A stretch of DNA of 64,000 bases from Desulfobacter sp. (GCA_028768525.1 CP054837.1:4274001-4338000); one strand, 5' to 3'; numbered from the stretch's first letter, positions 53,304 through 62,237 are shown. The notes: a model not told the origin generated them from the letters alone. A program made the numbers and translations.

Positions 53304-55163
53304 ATGTCAGAAATTAATGTGACCAACTGGGAAGACCATCTGGTGGCGCCGGAACGGGTGCTGAATCATATCCAGCCCGGTATGACCGTATTTGTCGGTA
53401 CCGGACCGGCAGCCCCCCGTACCCTGATCCGGACCCTGCTGGATGTTGACAAGCACAATATCCGGGACCTTGAGTTGGTGCAGCTGGCGGTACTGGGGGA
53501 AACAATCCTCCACCTGGACCGTCTCAGCGCCCCCAACTACCGGATGAAAACCTTTTTTGCCGGTTATGTGGCCTGGGATACCATTTCCGAAGGCCAGGTG
53601 GACCTGATACCCGCCTATACCTCAGAAATTCCCGAGATCATCAAATCACGCCGTGTCAACATGGATGTGGCCTTTATTCAGATTACCCCGCCCAATGATG
53701 CGGGGTATTGCAGCCTGGGTGTGGCCGTGGACGTGGCCCGGGAGGTCATGGACAAGGCCCGGCTGGTGGTGGGGGAGGTCAACATGGACATGCCCTTTAC
53801 CTACGGAGATACCTTTGTTTCCATTGAGGAGTTCGACCTGCTGGTGAAATCCGACCGGGCGCCGGTGACCTATGAACCGGCCCAGGTGCCTGATGTGATG
53901 AAGCGGGTGGCCGCCAATGTGGCCTCCCTGGTCCGGGACGGGGACTGTATCAACTGGTCCCACGGCCCCCTGTTCGAGGCCCTGGTGCCCTTTTTATCCG
54001 ATAAAAAGGATCTGGGCATCCATTCCCTTTATTTTACCGATGCCACGGCCGAGCTGGTCAATTCCGGGGCTGTGACCAACCACCGCAAATCCCCCTTCCG
54101 GGGTAAATCCCTGGCCTCCTACGCCCTGGGAACAAAGGAATTGATGACCTGGCTCCATAAAAATCCCCTGGTGGAGTTCCAGGGCATTGACTGGGTCTGC
54201 AACTCCCAGTTTATTGCCAATAACCCCCAGTTCACCGCCATTTATGAGGGACGCAAAGCCGATATCCAGGGCAGTGTGGCCTTTCCCCTAAAGGGCAGTG
54301 TGATCACCGGCCCGGGGGAGGGCATTGATTTTTACAAGGGGGCAGAGGCCTCCAAAGATGGGGCCACCATCGTGGGCCTGCCCTCCCGGAATGAAAAAGG
54401 GGAGTCCAACATCCTGGTTTCCATCCAGGACTATGTCAACCAGCTGAGGCTCCGGGAGTCGGTCCATGCCATGGTCACGGAGTACGGGGTGGCCATGCTC
54501 AAGTGGCGCCCCCTGCGGGAACGGGCCCAGGCCATCATCGACATCGCCCATCCCGATGACCGGGAGGAACTCATCCGCCAGGCCAGGGAGCGGAAGATCA
54601 TCTATCCCAACCAGATTTTCGTGAGCCGGTCCGCCCACCTCTACCCGGACCATATCGCCTATACCAAAACCTTTAAAGGCGGAAAAACCGTCCGGTTCCG
54701 GGCCATGAAGCCCTCGGACGAAGAGGCCATGCGCCGCTTTTTCTACCGCTGTTCCAAGGAAATGGTCTTCTACCGGTTCTTTTACTCCATTAAAACCATG
54801 AGCCACGACAAAATGCAGGAATACGTCAACGTGGACTATGCCAAAGAATTTTCCGTTGTGGGATTCGGCGGTAAAAAGGGGGCAGGCAAGATGATTGCCG
54901 AGGCCCGCCTGGTGGTGGGGGAAGAGGACAATGTGGGGGAAGTGGCCTTTCTCATTGACGAGGATTACCAGGGCGCGGGCATTGGATCCTACCTCATGGA
55001 CCTGCTCATTGTGGAAGGCCGGAACCGGGGACTGGACGCCCTGTGCGCCCAGGTGCTATCGGACAACCAGCCCATGATAAAAGTCTTTGAAAAAACCGGG
55101 CTGCCCGTGGAGTCCCGCCTGGAAAGCGGGGTGTACCAAATCAGTATTAAGATTAAAAAATAA
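53304..55163 (+). CDS. Acetyl-CoA hydrolase/transferase fused to GNAT domain
   Basis: The 619-residue protein has an N-terminal CoA-transferase part (about 1-440) in the acetyl-CoA hydrolase / 4-hydroxybutyrate CoA-transferase family (VFVGTGPAAPRTL, FIQITPPNDAGYCSLG, NGWSHGPL-like NWSHGPLFEAL). The C-terminal 150 residues are a GNAT domain with AEARLVVGEEDNVGEVAFLI and EDYQGAGIGSYLMDLL (acetyl-CoA loop). The fusion resembles GNAT-fused acyl-CoA enzymes that control themselves by lysine acetylation. It would move CoA between short acids such as acetate, propionate or butyrate. AGGGAGAG precedes ATG. Confidence 0.87.
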   Translation: MSEINVTNWEDHLVAPERVLNHIQPGMTVFVGTGPAAPRTLIRTLLDVDKHNIRDLELVQLAVLGETILHLDRLSAPNYRMKTFFAGYVAWDTISEGQVDLIPAYTSEIPEIIKSRRVNMDVAFIQITPPNDAGYCSLGVAVDVAREVMDKARLVVGEVNMDMPFTYGDTFVSIEEFDLLVKSDRAPVTYEPAQVPDVMKRVAANVASLVRDGDCINWSHGPLFEALVPFLSDKKDLGIHSLYFTDATAELVNSGAVTNHRKSPFRGKSLASYALGTKELMTWLHKNPLVEFQGIDWVCNSQFIANNPQFTAIYEGRKADIQGSVAFPLKGSVITGPGEGIDFYKGAEASKDGATIVGLPSRNEKGESNILVSIQDYVNQLRLRESVHAMVTEYGVAMLKWRPLRERAQAIIDIAHPDDREELIRQARERKIIYPNQIFVSRSAHLYPDHIAYTKTFKGGKTVRFRAMKPSDEEAMRRFFYRCSKEMVFYRFFYSIKTMSHDKMQEYVNVDYAKEFSVVGFGGKKGAGKMIAEARLVVGEEDNVGEVAFLIDEDYQGAGIGSYLMDLLIVEGRNRGLDALCAQVLSDNQPMIKVFEKTGLPVESRLESGVYQISIKIKK

Positions 55164-55967
55164 TCATCCCATACGGGTGAATACGGCCTGGTACAGCACT
55201 GCTGCCAGGGCATTGGCCACGTTCAGGGAATTCTTTTTCCCGAACATTGGGATGTGGACGGCGTGGTCGGCTGCAGCCAGCACATGGGGGGAGATGCCGT
55301 ACTCTTCATTGCCCATGACGATAACCGCTTTTTCAGGCCAGGGGTAATCATGGCAGGCGCTGGAACCTGAGATGGTTTCCACGGCAATGATATGGTATCC
55401 CCGGGCCTTTTTTGTTTCCAGGCAGCCGGCAAGGTCCTTGGTGTGCTCTTCTGTGATGTTATCCTGGGCCCCCATGGCTGTTTTCCTGACCTGGGGGCTC
55501 TCTTTTCCCAGGCAGTTTCCCAGTATAATATGGTCCACCCCGGCGGCTTCGCAGGTCCTATAGATTGAGCCCACGTTGAACAGGCTGCGCAGGCCGTCCA
55601 GGGCCACCTGGTAGTCCATGGCCGGCCGCTGCATCAAGGGCTGTTCCCTGTCGCCGGTCACCACCCGGTCCAGAAGATCGTAATCCCTTGGTGCCAGGCC
55701 CAGGAGGGTTCTGTGCCGGTGGACGGCATCGGAGACATAGGCCAGCCGGTGGGGAACTCCAGATTCCACCGGGGCCTCGGCGGCGGCAAGGCCCATCCAG
55801 ATGCAGATGGTCTTATACTCCCGGGCGAAATCAAGGAAGGCCCCTGTGCCGGTGCGTCCGGCGGCCAGGGTCTGGTAAATGCCAGAAAGCCAGTCAATGA
55901 GGTGTTTGTGGCGCCCTTTGTCCGTAAGGGTTAAAAATTTTTTCCGGGTAAATCCAAATCCTTTCAT
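55164..55967 (-). CDS. TrmH/SpoU-family RNA 2'-O-methyltransferase
   Basis: The 267-residue protein has the SPOUT knot motifs: DGLRSLFNVGSIYRTCEAAG near residue 125, VIVMGNEEYGISPHVL near 218, and IPMFGKKNSLNVANALAAVL near 240. It methylates ribose in tRNA or rRNA with S-adenosylmethionine. The N-terminal 110 residues are a helical domain of unclear family. It overlaps nothing and converges on the CoA-transferase gene. Confidence 0.9.
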   Translation of the reverse strand: MKGFGFTRKKFLTLTDKGRHKHLIDWLSGIYQTLAAGRTGTGAFLDFAREYKTICIWMGLAAAEAPVESGVPHRLAYVSDAVHRHRTLLGLAPRDYDLLDRVVTGDREQPLMQRPAMDYQVALDGLRSLFNVGSIYRTCEAAGVDHIILGNCLGKESPQVRKTAMGAQDNITEEHTKDLAGCLETKKARGYHIIAVETISGSSACHDYPWPEKAVIVMGNEEYGISPHVLAAADHAVHIPMFGKKNSLNVANALAAVLYQAVFTRMG

Positions 55968-56032
55968 GGGCTGGTTATACCATTGGGAAGGCTGGCGGTG
56001 CCAGGCTTTTCCCCGGTGGTGGAATAAAAATT

Positions 56033-56059
56033 TATGTTTCTTACCCGGACTGCCGATAG
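56033..56059 (+). promoter_or_regulatory. FliA (sigma-28)-like promoter
   Basis: GCCGATAG at 56052 matches the -10 consensus GCCGATAA in 7 of 8 bases. TATGTTTC at 56033 stands 11 bp before it in the place of TAAAGTTT, a weak match. It lies 52 bp before the unknown acidic protein. Confidence 0.4.
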
Positions 56060-56111
56060 TCTAAGTCTATAAGGATCATTATTTCCGGTCTTTTAAACGA
56101 GGAGAAGAAAA

Positions 56112-57008
56112 ATGAACGGCCTGTCCCAGATTAACCCGGGCGGATTAAGGCAGCATGGCGGGTATGGCGCCATGTCCAGCAGCACCACCGCTGTGAATTC
56201 CTATGAAAGCCTTAACGCCGGACTGACCATCCAGACCCGTGAAGGGGATATCGTCACGCTGTCCGCCAGCATGTTTTCCGAGTTGGACGCCAATGAATAC
56301 ACCAGTCAGGGAGAGTTTGCCGGCAAACGAGGCAGTGTCTCGGCAGCCTATAATGAACGGGAAATTACCCTGAGTACGGGTGAAGCATTTACCTTTACCG
56401 TAAAAGGGGATCTCAGTGAAGAAGAGCTTGAGGACATCGAAGCCATCGTCTCCGGCGTGGATGCCATCATTGGCGAAATGGCCGAAGGGGATATGGCGGA
56501 TGCGGTTTCCAAGGCCCTGTCCATGGGAACCTATGATTCCATTTCTCAGTATGAGGCCGATATCAGCATGGAACGCGCCTATGCCGTTTATGCCGAAAAC
56601 AGCTCCGCCGCCTATGGAAGGGGGCGGGGCCATGGTTACGGCAGAAGCCTTGGGCCGGCAACCGGGCAGGAGGCCGTTCCCGTGGCCTCCGAAGGTGAAA
56701 GCGTCTCCTTTATGGACAAGGTGGCGGCACTTCTGGAAGAGCAGAGGGAAGAGACCGTGGCATGGGCCAGGCAGCCCCTGGGACAATTGTTCAGCCACCA
56801 CCTGGAGGCCCTGGAAACGCCAGATGACACAGATGCGACTGAAGGGGTCGACGGTGTGGATGAAGGGACCGATGGTGTGGATGAATTGGTTGCGGCTGAA
56901 AATCAGCCCCTGTACCAGGTGCTTGAAGATGCCGCGGAAAAGGTGGATGAGCTGATCAATACCATGATGAAGGATTTGTTTGGAAACACCCTGGACCAGA
57001 TGATTTAA
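56112..57008 (+). CDS. Unrecognised acidic protein, possible flagellar regulon member
   Basis: The 298-residue protein has no signal peptide. Residues 1-130 are beta-rich (GLTIQTREGDIVTLSASMF, EITLSTGEAFTFTVKGDL). Residues 130-190 are helical with EEELEDIEAIVSGVDAI, and the tail holds acidic repeats (EGVDGVDEGTDGVDEL) and a final helix. The DIVTLSAS phrase recalls the DKVTLSAG of the protein at 14166-16256. AGGAGAAG precedes ATG. A strong terminator follows. I do not know the function. Confidence 0.75.
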   Translation: MNGLSQINPGGLRQHGGYGAMSSSTTAVNSYESLNAGLTIQTREGDIVTLSASMFSELDANEYTSQGEFAGKRGSVSAAYNEREITLSTGEAFTFTVKGDLSEEELEDIEAIVSGVDAIIGEMAEGDMADAVSKALSMGTYDSISQYEADISMERAYAVYAENSSAAYGRGRGHGYGRSLGPATGQEAVPVASEGESVSFMDKVAALLEEQREETVAWARQPLGQLFSHHLEALETPDDTDATEGVDGVDEGTDGVDELVAAENQPLYQVLEDAAEKVDELINTMMKDLFGNTLDQMI

Positions 57009-57027
57009 CCAGATAATGCGTTGGGAT

Positions 57028-57067
57028 AAAAAAATGGGGGAGGCCGAATGGTCTCCCCCATTTTTTT
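57028..57067. terminator. Bidirectional rho-independent terminator
   Basis: AAAAAAATGGGGGAG and CTCCCCCATTTTTTT form a 15-bp stem with a 10-base loop, with A and T runs at the two ends. It can end both the acidic-protein transcript and the D-amino-acid operon coming from the right. Confidence 0.85.
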
Positions 57068-57083
57068 GTTTTATTGCCGGTAA

Positions 57084-58073
57084 CTAATTCAGGCCGCATC
57101 GGGCCAGGGCGGAATCCACAATGTGGTTGATGAGCCGTTTGTAGTCTTCCATCTCCCCTTGTTCGGAGGCATGGTGAAGGGTGTAAATCTGGGGGCTCCA
57201 GCTTTTGATGGGCTTGAGGCCGGGGATGCCGTTGACCTCAATGATTTTAAAATTGCCCTCGCTGTCCAGCCTCATGTCGGCCCGGACATGGTCCAGGCAG
57301 TTCAGGGCTTCCATGGCCTTGGCCGTCACGGCCACGGCCTGCTCGGAGAGGTCCCCGGCGGGTTTGATCTTGGTGGCCCCCACGCCCCTCAGATCGGCCC
57401 TGAGGATGGGGTATTCGCCGAAAAGGGAGGGATCGACCATGACTTTGCCGGAAAGGTATTCCTGGTATTCCCCGTTGCCCAGCATGAGTACGGTGTATTC
57501 CTGGCCGGGCAGGTATTCTTCCACCAGGGCGGGCTGGTCGTAGGTGTCGTGGATGAATTTGACCTGGGCGGCCAGTTCTTCGGCATTGTTGACCACGCTG
57601 TTGTCGGAGATGCCCACGGAGCGGCTTTCATAACTGGGTTTGACAAAGGCGGGAAATTTCAGGTCCGGCATGGCCTCGCCCTTTTCGATCTGGTAGTGGT
57701 AGGGCACGGCGCAGCCTGCTTTTTCCATGATGTCGTGGGTGGCGGTTTTGTGGATGAGCGCCTTCATGGTGGCGGCATTGGGGCCGATGTAGGGGATTTT
57801 GCGTTCGTCAAGGATGTCGGCCACCCAGCGGTCGTCCCCTTCGCTCATGCCGATGGTGTCGGCATTTTCGTTGACGTGGTACAGGGCGCTCCAGATAAGG
57901 TCAAATTCATGGGTTTCCAGGGCCTTGTCCAGCTCTTCCATGTTGGAGACATAGGCGATTTCAGCGGATTTTTCCGATGCGTTGATGGCCTTGGCAACTT
58001 CCTGGGTAACGGCCATGTCTCCCCAGCCCTGGGCATCTCCCCCCGGGCCTGTGATGATTAAAATTCTTTTCAT
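57084..58073 (-). CDS. D-Ala-D-Ala-ligase-like ATP-grasp enzyme
   Basis: The 329-residue protein has the ATP-grasp fold of D-alanine:D-alanine ligase: PYIGPNAATMKALIHKTATH near 102, PAFVKPSYESRSVGIS near 146, VEEYLPGQEYTVLML near 185 and IEVNGIPGLKP near 278. It is the last gene of the five-gene D-amino-acid operon. The N-terminal part reads ITGPGGDAQGWGDMAVTQEV, in the manner of family members with other amino-acid substrates. It would join two amino acids, at least one probably D, with ATP. It is probably not the housekeeping Ddl. Confidence 0.85.
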   Translation of the reverse strand: MKRILIITGPGGDAQGWGDMAVTQEVAKAINASEKSAEIAYVSNMEELDKALETHEFDLIWSALYHVNENADTIGMSEGDDRWVADILDERKIPYIGPNAATMKALIHKTATHDIMEKAGCAVPYHYQIEKGEAMPDLKFPAFVKPSYESRSVGISDNSVVNNAEELAAQVKFIHDTYDQPALVEEYLPGQEYTVLMLGNGEYQEYLSGKVMVDPSLFGEYPILRADLRGVGATKIKPAGDLSEQAVAVTAKAMEALNCLDHVRADMRLDSEGNFKIIEVNGIPGLKPIKSWSPQIYTLHHASEQGEMEDYKRLINHIVDSALARCGLN

Positions 58074-58085
58074 GGTTCTCCTCGT

Positions 58086-58979
58086 TTAATCAATATCAAT
58101 GCTGAACAGGTCCCTGTCCAGTGTATACGTTTTTAAAGCGGTTACGGTTGCAGGCGAGACCCCTGACAATAATTTTTCATAGGCCTCGATCCGGGAGGGT
58201 TCCCAGGTCACCCGGGACAATATGGTCATCCGGATTTCCGGGCTGCCGCCGGGGGTTGCACCCTGGCAGGCCCTGTCCACCATCTTGTCGTTGGGGTTGA
58301 GAATTTCCACGGGGTTCCCGGTGTGCTGTTCCAGGGCGTTTTTGAACTGGTCCCGGCAATAACCGAAGTGGGTGCAGCAGAGGGCGGCATATATTTTCCC
58401 TGGCGTTTTGTCCAGCTGTTTTGCCGCGGCCCTGGCATTCTCGTCAATCATCGTTTTGACTTCATCGCCAAAGGGGGCCCGTTCGATTTTTCCGGCCAGG
58501 TTGAGGCAGCCCTGGGGAATGATGCGTCCCGGGTCAATGCCGGCGTCAACCAGGGCGGTTTTATGGCTGTTTTCCTGGACGGTGGTGGGGGTGCCGAAGA
58601 TAACGGCCCGTCCGGCGGGATCCTTGTCCAGGGCGGTTTTCACCATGCCTGCCCCATGGTCCACAATGCCGGTGACCGGGATGTGTGTTTCCCCGGCGAA
58701 CCGGGTAAAAGGATAAATCACCGAGAGGGTGTTGCAGGCGATATAAATGTGGTCGGGATTGAATTCTCCCATGGCGGCCATGGCATTGTGGAATACCTTT
58801 GCCCTGGCCTCCCGGTCCGGGTAGTGGTTGTAGCCCTTATGCTGCTGGGGCCAGGCATTGAAATAGATCAGATGGATGCGGTCGTACCGTCCATCGGTTT
58901 TCAAGGATTTTTCCATGCCGGCGCATACCGACAGGCCGCCCAGTCCCGAATCGGTGATTAAAAGTGTTGTTTCTTTCAT
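58086..58979 (-). CDS. Glutamate/aspartate racemase family enzyme
   Basis: The start ATG 58979 overlaps the upstream stop (ATGA), so translation is coupled; 297 residues. The fold is MurI-like: TDSGLGGLSVC near 7, IACNTLSVIYPF near 78 (first catalytic Cys), GTPTTVQENSHK near 118 and CCTHFGYCRD near 190 (second catalytic Cys). It would interconvert L- and D-glutamate or -aspartate. The GCTHYP motif of housekeeping MurI reads CCTHFG here, so substrate may differ. Confidence 0.82.
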   Translation of the reverse strand: MKETTLLITDSGLGGLSVCAGMEKSLKTDGRYDRIHLIYFNAWPQQHKGYNHYPDREARAKVFHNAMAAMGEFNPDHIYIACNTLSVIYPFTRFAGETHIPVTGIVDHGAGMVKTALDKDPAGRAVIFGTPTTVQENSHKTALVDAGIDPGRIIPQGCLNLAGKIERAPFGDEVKTMIDENARAAAKQLDKTPGKIYAALCCTHFGYCRDQFKNALEQHTGNPVEILNPNDKMVDRACQGATPGGSPEIRMTILSRVTWEPSRIEAYEKLLSGVSPATVTALKTYTLDRDLFSIDID

Positions 58980-60202
58980 TGAATTTCCCTTGTGAGCCAT
59001 TCTTCGGCAATATCCCTAGCCCATTGGGGGGAGTCCCCCATTTTATTATCCACGATCCGGGTGAGCAGGTCCTTCCAGTGGTAAAAGTGCTGGGCCGTGG
59101 TCAGGCGGTTCCTGAACATGGCCGCCCCCTTGCCGGGTTCTTCCCCCTCCATTTTACCCAGGATCATGTTGACTTCGTTTTTAAATCCGGCTGTACCGTA
59201 ATAATCGATGAAACCGTTCCAGGCCGCCAGGGCGTTCTCTTCGTCAAACAGGGGCAGGGAAATCTCCTCCAGCCGTTGGAAAAAACGATTTTCTTCCTCT
59301 TCCTGCAGCAGGGATACGCCCGTGTCGTGGATGCGGTAGGGGATGATGTCGAATCCGGCCACGCCTTTCTGGGCCAGTTTAAGGTTGACCATATATCCCA
59401 GTTTGCGCCAATGGAATTTGGTGGGCTGGTAAAATACAAAATTGCCCAGGCTGCAGCAGACCGGCACCCCCTTGTGGATGAAAATCCCCTGGGGGACGTG
59501 GGGGTGATGGCCGATGACCGCATCGGCCCCGGCATCGGCAACGGCTTTAAAGGCATCAATGACGTAGGCCGGGGGATAGGGGATATATTCCAGGCCGCAG
59601 TGGACCACGGCGACCACGGCGTCGGCCTCTGCTTTGGCTGTTTTAATCTGGGCGGCCACTGTTTCCAGATCCCAGCCCATGACCCCCGGGCCCTTTCCGG
59701 CGGCGGTGAGGTCCTCGCCTTCGCTGAAGTTGACCACGGCGACTTTGAGACCGCAGGTTTCCAGGATCAACGGGGCTTTGGCCTCGTCCAGGTCCATTCC
59801 GGCGCCGGTGTGTCTGATGTTCCGGCTTTCCAGCGCGTTTATGGTTTCTTTAAAGGCAACCGTCCCGAAATCAAACATATGGTTGTTGGCCAGGGTGACC
59901 GCGTCAAAGGGAACGGCGGCAAGGCCTTCCACATGACAGACGTTGCCCTTGAACACGGCACCGCTCTTTGTGACGGGAGCGCCGGTGTCGCTTAAGGGGG
60001 CTTCAAGGTTGACCAGGGACAGGTCGGCTTCCCGGATCAGGGGCAGCAGGTCCCCGTATACGCCTTCAGGATTTTTTTCAATTAAAGGGGCAAATTCCCG
60101 GATGGGGGCCCAGTCCCCTGCGATCATCATATGGGCGACGGGGCCGCGGCCGTTGGACCAGGTCCCTGTTTTAAAATTGATATCTTTCATTTTGCGTCTC
60201 AT
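58976..60202 (-). CDS. CapA-like protein (poly-gamma-glutamate synthesis family)
   Basis: The 408-residue protein has the CapA/PgsA metallophosphatase-type fold: MIAGDWAPIREF near 26, LVNLEAPLSDTG near 63, VTLANNHMFDFG near 100, VAVVHCGLEYIPYP near 195 and VIGHHPHVPQGI near 225. These carry metal ligands typical of the family. Unlike B. subtilis PgsA it has no membrane anchor, so it is probably cytoplasmic. CapB and CapC are absent here, so a full poly-glutamate synthase is not encoded. It overlaps the gene before and after by four bases. Confidence 0.82.
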   Translation of the reverse strand: MRRKMKDINFKTGTWSNGRGPVAHMMIAGDWAPIREFAPLIEKNPEGVYGDLLPLIREADLSLVNLEAPLSDTGAPVTKSGAVFKGNVCHVEGLAAVPFDAVTLANNHMFDFGTVAFKETINALESRNIRHTGAGMDLDEAKAPLILETCGLKVAVVNFSEGEDLTAAGKGPGVMGWDLETVAAQIKTAKAEADAVVAVVHCGLEYIPYPPAYVIDAFKAVADAGADAVIGHHPHVPQGIFIHKGVPVCCSLGNFVFYQPTKFHWRKLGYMVNLKLAQKGVAGFDIIPYRIHDTGVSLLQEEEENRFFQRLEEISLPLFDEENALAAWNGFIDYYGTAGFKNEVNMILGKMEGEEPGKGAAMFRNRLTTAQHFYHWKDLLTRIVDNKMGDSPQWARDIAEEWLTREIQ

Positions 60203-61392
60203 GGTCGGGTGTGCCGGAGGGGAATCCGTCCGGTCAGACCTGCCGTGACCTCGTAATTGATGGTGTTGGTAAGTTTGGCAATATCGTCGGCCGAGATGGT
60301 TTCATCCCCCTGGGAACCCATGAGGACCACCTCGTCTCCGGCCGTAACCCCAGGGATATGGCCCACGTCGATCATGGTAAAGTCCATGCAGATCCGGCCC
60401 AGGACCGGTGCCCGCATTCCCCGGACCAGCATATGGCCCCGGTTGGACAGCTGCCGGCTGTAGCCGTCGGCATATCCCACGGGCACCGTGGCAATGACCG
60501 TGGGGCTGGGGGTGACATGGGTGGCGCCGTAGCTGATATCAAATCCCTTGGGAACGGATTTGACCTGGATGATTTTTGACCGGATGGTCATGGCCGGTTC
60601 CAGGATCAGCCTGGATTTGTCCACATCCCCGGAGGGCCACAGACCGTACATGGCGATCCCCGGCCGGATCATGTCCAGGTGGGATTGGGGCAGGTCAATG
60701 GTGCCGGCGGAGTTGGCAATGTGGCGGATGCCGGGATCAAATCCTTTCCCTTTTAATCTGTCTGTCAGCCGGATGAACTGCTTAATCTGGCTGTTAGCAT
60801 GGGTTTTATCCTGTTCGTCGGCCCGGGACAGATGGGAGTAAATACCCTCTACCCTGAGTTTGGGCAGGGAACCCAGGGCCAGGATGTCATCAATGGGATT
60901 CTCCGGGGCGGTGCCGGCGGCCTGCAAGGAACTATGGACATAGCCCAGCCGTCCCATTCCCGTATCCACCTTGATATGGATTTTCAGATCAGGGCCCTGG
61001 GGGTCTAAGCGGGCGGCCATTGCTTTTGCCCCGGCAAGGTCGGTCACCGTTGCACGGACATGGTGTTCCGCCATCCATGGGGCCTGCTCCGGCAGGACAT
61101 CCCCGAACAGGAGCATGGGGGCGTCAATGCCGGCATCCCTCAATGCGGCGGCTTCTGAAATCCGGGCCACGGCCAGGAAGTCGGCGCCGGCGGCCATGGC
61201 GGCGCCGGCGACCGCAACGGCGCCGTGGCCGTAGGCATCTGCCTTGACCACGGCCATGATCCGGGTGCCTGGGGCCGTAAGACCCTTGAGGGCCCGCAGA
61301 TTGTGTTCCACCGCCCCCAGGTCCACACTGGCCCGGGTTTGGGGAAGAAGCAGGGGCTGCCTGCGGTGTTCCTTTTTAGGGGAACGGGGCAT
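60199..61392 (-). CDS. alr: Alanine racemase
   Basis: The 397-residue PLP enzyme has the catalytic lysine in VVKADAYGHGAVAV near 47, DTGMGRLGY near 143, HIANSAGTI near 214, VPVGYADGYSRQLSN near 280 with the second catalytic Tyr, and RICMDFTMIDVG near 325. It interconverts L- and D-alanine. It overlaps the aminotransferase upstream by one base and the CapA gene downstream by four. It may be a second, dedicated copy beside a housekeeping one. Confidence 0.9.
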   Translation of the reverse strand: MPRSPKKEHRRQPLLLPQTRASVDLGAVEHNLRALKGLTAPGTRIMAVVKADAYGHGAVAVAGAAMAAGADFLAVARISEAAALRDAGIDAPMLLFGDVLPEQAPWMAEHHVRATVTDLAGAKAMAARLDPQGPDLKIHIKVDTGMGRLGYVHSSLQAAGTAPENPIDDILALGSLPKLRVEGIYSHLSRADEQDKTHANSQIKQFIRLTDRLKGKGFDPGIRHIANSAGTIDLPQSHLDMIRPGIAMYGLWPSGDVDKSRLILEPAMTIRSKIIQVKSVPKGFDISYGATHVTPSPTVIATVPVGYADGYSRQLSNRGHMLVRGMRAPVLGRICMDFTMIDVGHIPGVTAGDEVVLMGSQGDETISADDIAKLTNTINYEVTAGLTGRIPLRHTRP

Positions 61393-62237
61393 CAGCAGTC
61401 ACCCTGGCCGTATGCTTTGGTGTAGTCCGCCCATGTCTTGAGCAGGGCCCGGGTTTTTTCTCCGGGTTTGCCGCCGTTGACCACCAGATCGTCAATCTGG
61501 ATGACAGGGACAATCTCTTTGTTGGAGGCGGTGATGAATATCTCATCCATTTCCGGCAGTTCTTCGGCCTTGATGTGGCGCAGCTGAATTTCGTAGGTCT
61601 CCTTGAGCAGTTCCAGCACCGCTCCCCTGGTAACGCCCGGGAGAATGCCGTCGGGAGGGGTGATCAGCTCATTGCCCTTGAAGCAGAAAATATTGGTGGT
61701 GGTGCCTTCCAGGACATTGTTCTCCGCATCTTTGTATACGGCCTCAATGGCGTCCTGGGCATGGGCCTTTTGCTGGGCGAATACCGCAGACAGGTAGTTG
61801 GTGCTTTTGGCGGCGGGAATGAACCGTTCCATGTCAACGGTGATGATTTTGGCGCCATCGGTGTACCACCATTGGGGCAGTTCATATTTGGGGGTGACAT
61901 AGACCATGAGAATGCCGTTGCCCTGGGGGGTCACCCCGTCGGGGCTGATGCCGCCGGTGTAAACGATGCGGATGTTGGATTCATTGTGGTGGCTGTTCTT
62001 CTCCAGGGTCTGCATAACGATATCGCAGATTTCGCTGTTGGAGTGGTTCAGGGTCAGCCCGATTTCCCTGGCGGAATTTTCCAGGCGGGCCACATGCTGT
62101 TCCAGTTGGAAGGGCCGTTTGTTGTAAGTGATCAGGAAGTCAAATACCCCGTAGCCGCGCAATACGGTGATATCTTTGGCCGGCACCATTGCCTGGTCGT
62201 CTTCTACAAATTCTCCGTCAATATAATAAATGTCCAT
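61392..62237 (-). CDS. dat: D-amino-acid aminotransferase (class IV)
   Basis: From ATG 62237 (after GGAAGGAG) the product is 281 residues; a start at 62255 has a poorer site. It is a fold-type IV PLP enzyme: MDIYYIDGEFVEDDQAMV, AAKSTNYLSAVFAQQKAHA with the PLP lysine near 150, and VLEGTTTNIFCFKGNE near 185. It would make D-alanine and D-glutamate by exchanging amino groups with keto acids. It is the first gene of the operon, directly facing the sigma-54 activator. Branched-chain aminotransferases share the fold, so substrate is inferred partly from context. Confidence 0.8.
   Translation of the reverse strand: MDIYYIDGEFVEDDQAMVPAKDITVLRGYGVFDFLITYNKRPFQLEQHVARLENSAREIGLTLNHSNSEICDIVMQTLEKNSHHNESNIRIVYTGGISPDGVTPQGNGILMVYVTPKYELPQWWYTDGAKIITVDMERFIPAAKSTNYLSAVFAQQKAHAQDAIEAVYKDAENNVLEGTTTNIFCFKGNELITPPDGILPGVTRGAVLELLKETYEIQLRHIKAEELPEMDEIFITASNKEIVPVIQIDDLVVNGGKPGEKTRALLKTWADYTKAYGQGDC

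Noticed and set aside
56112..57008. Possible CapC/flagellin-like assignment for the acidic protein
   Set aside because: No motif supports it; only weak phrases and composition are shared.
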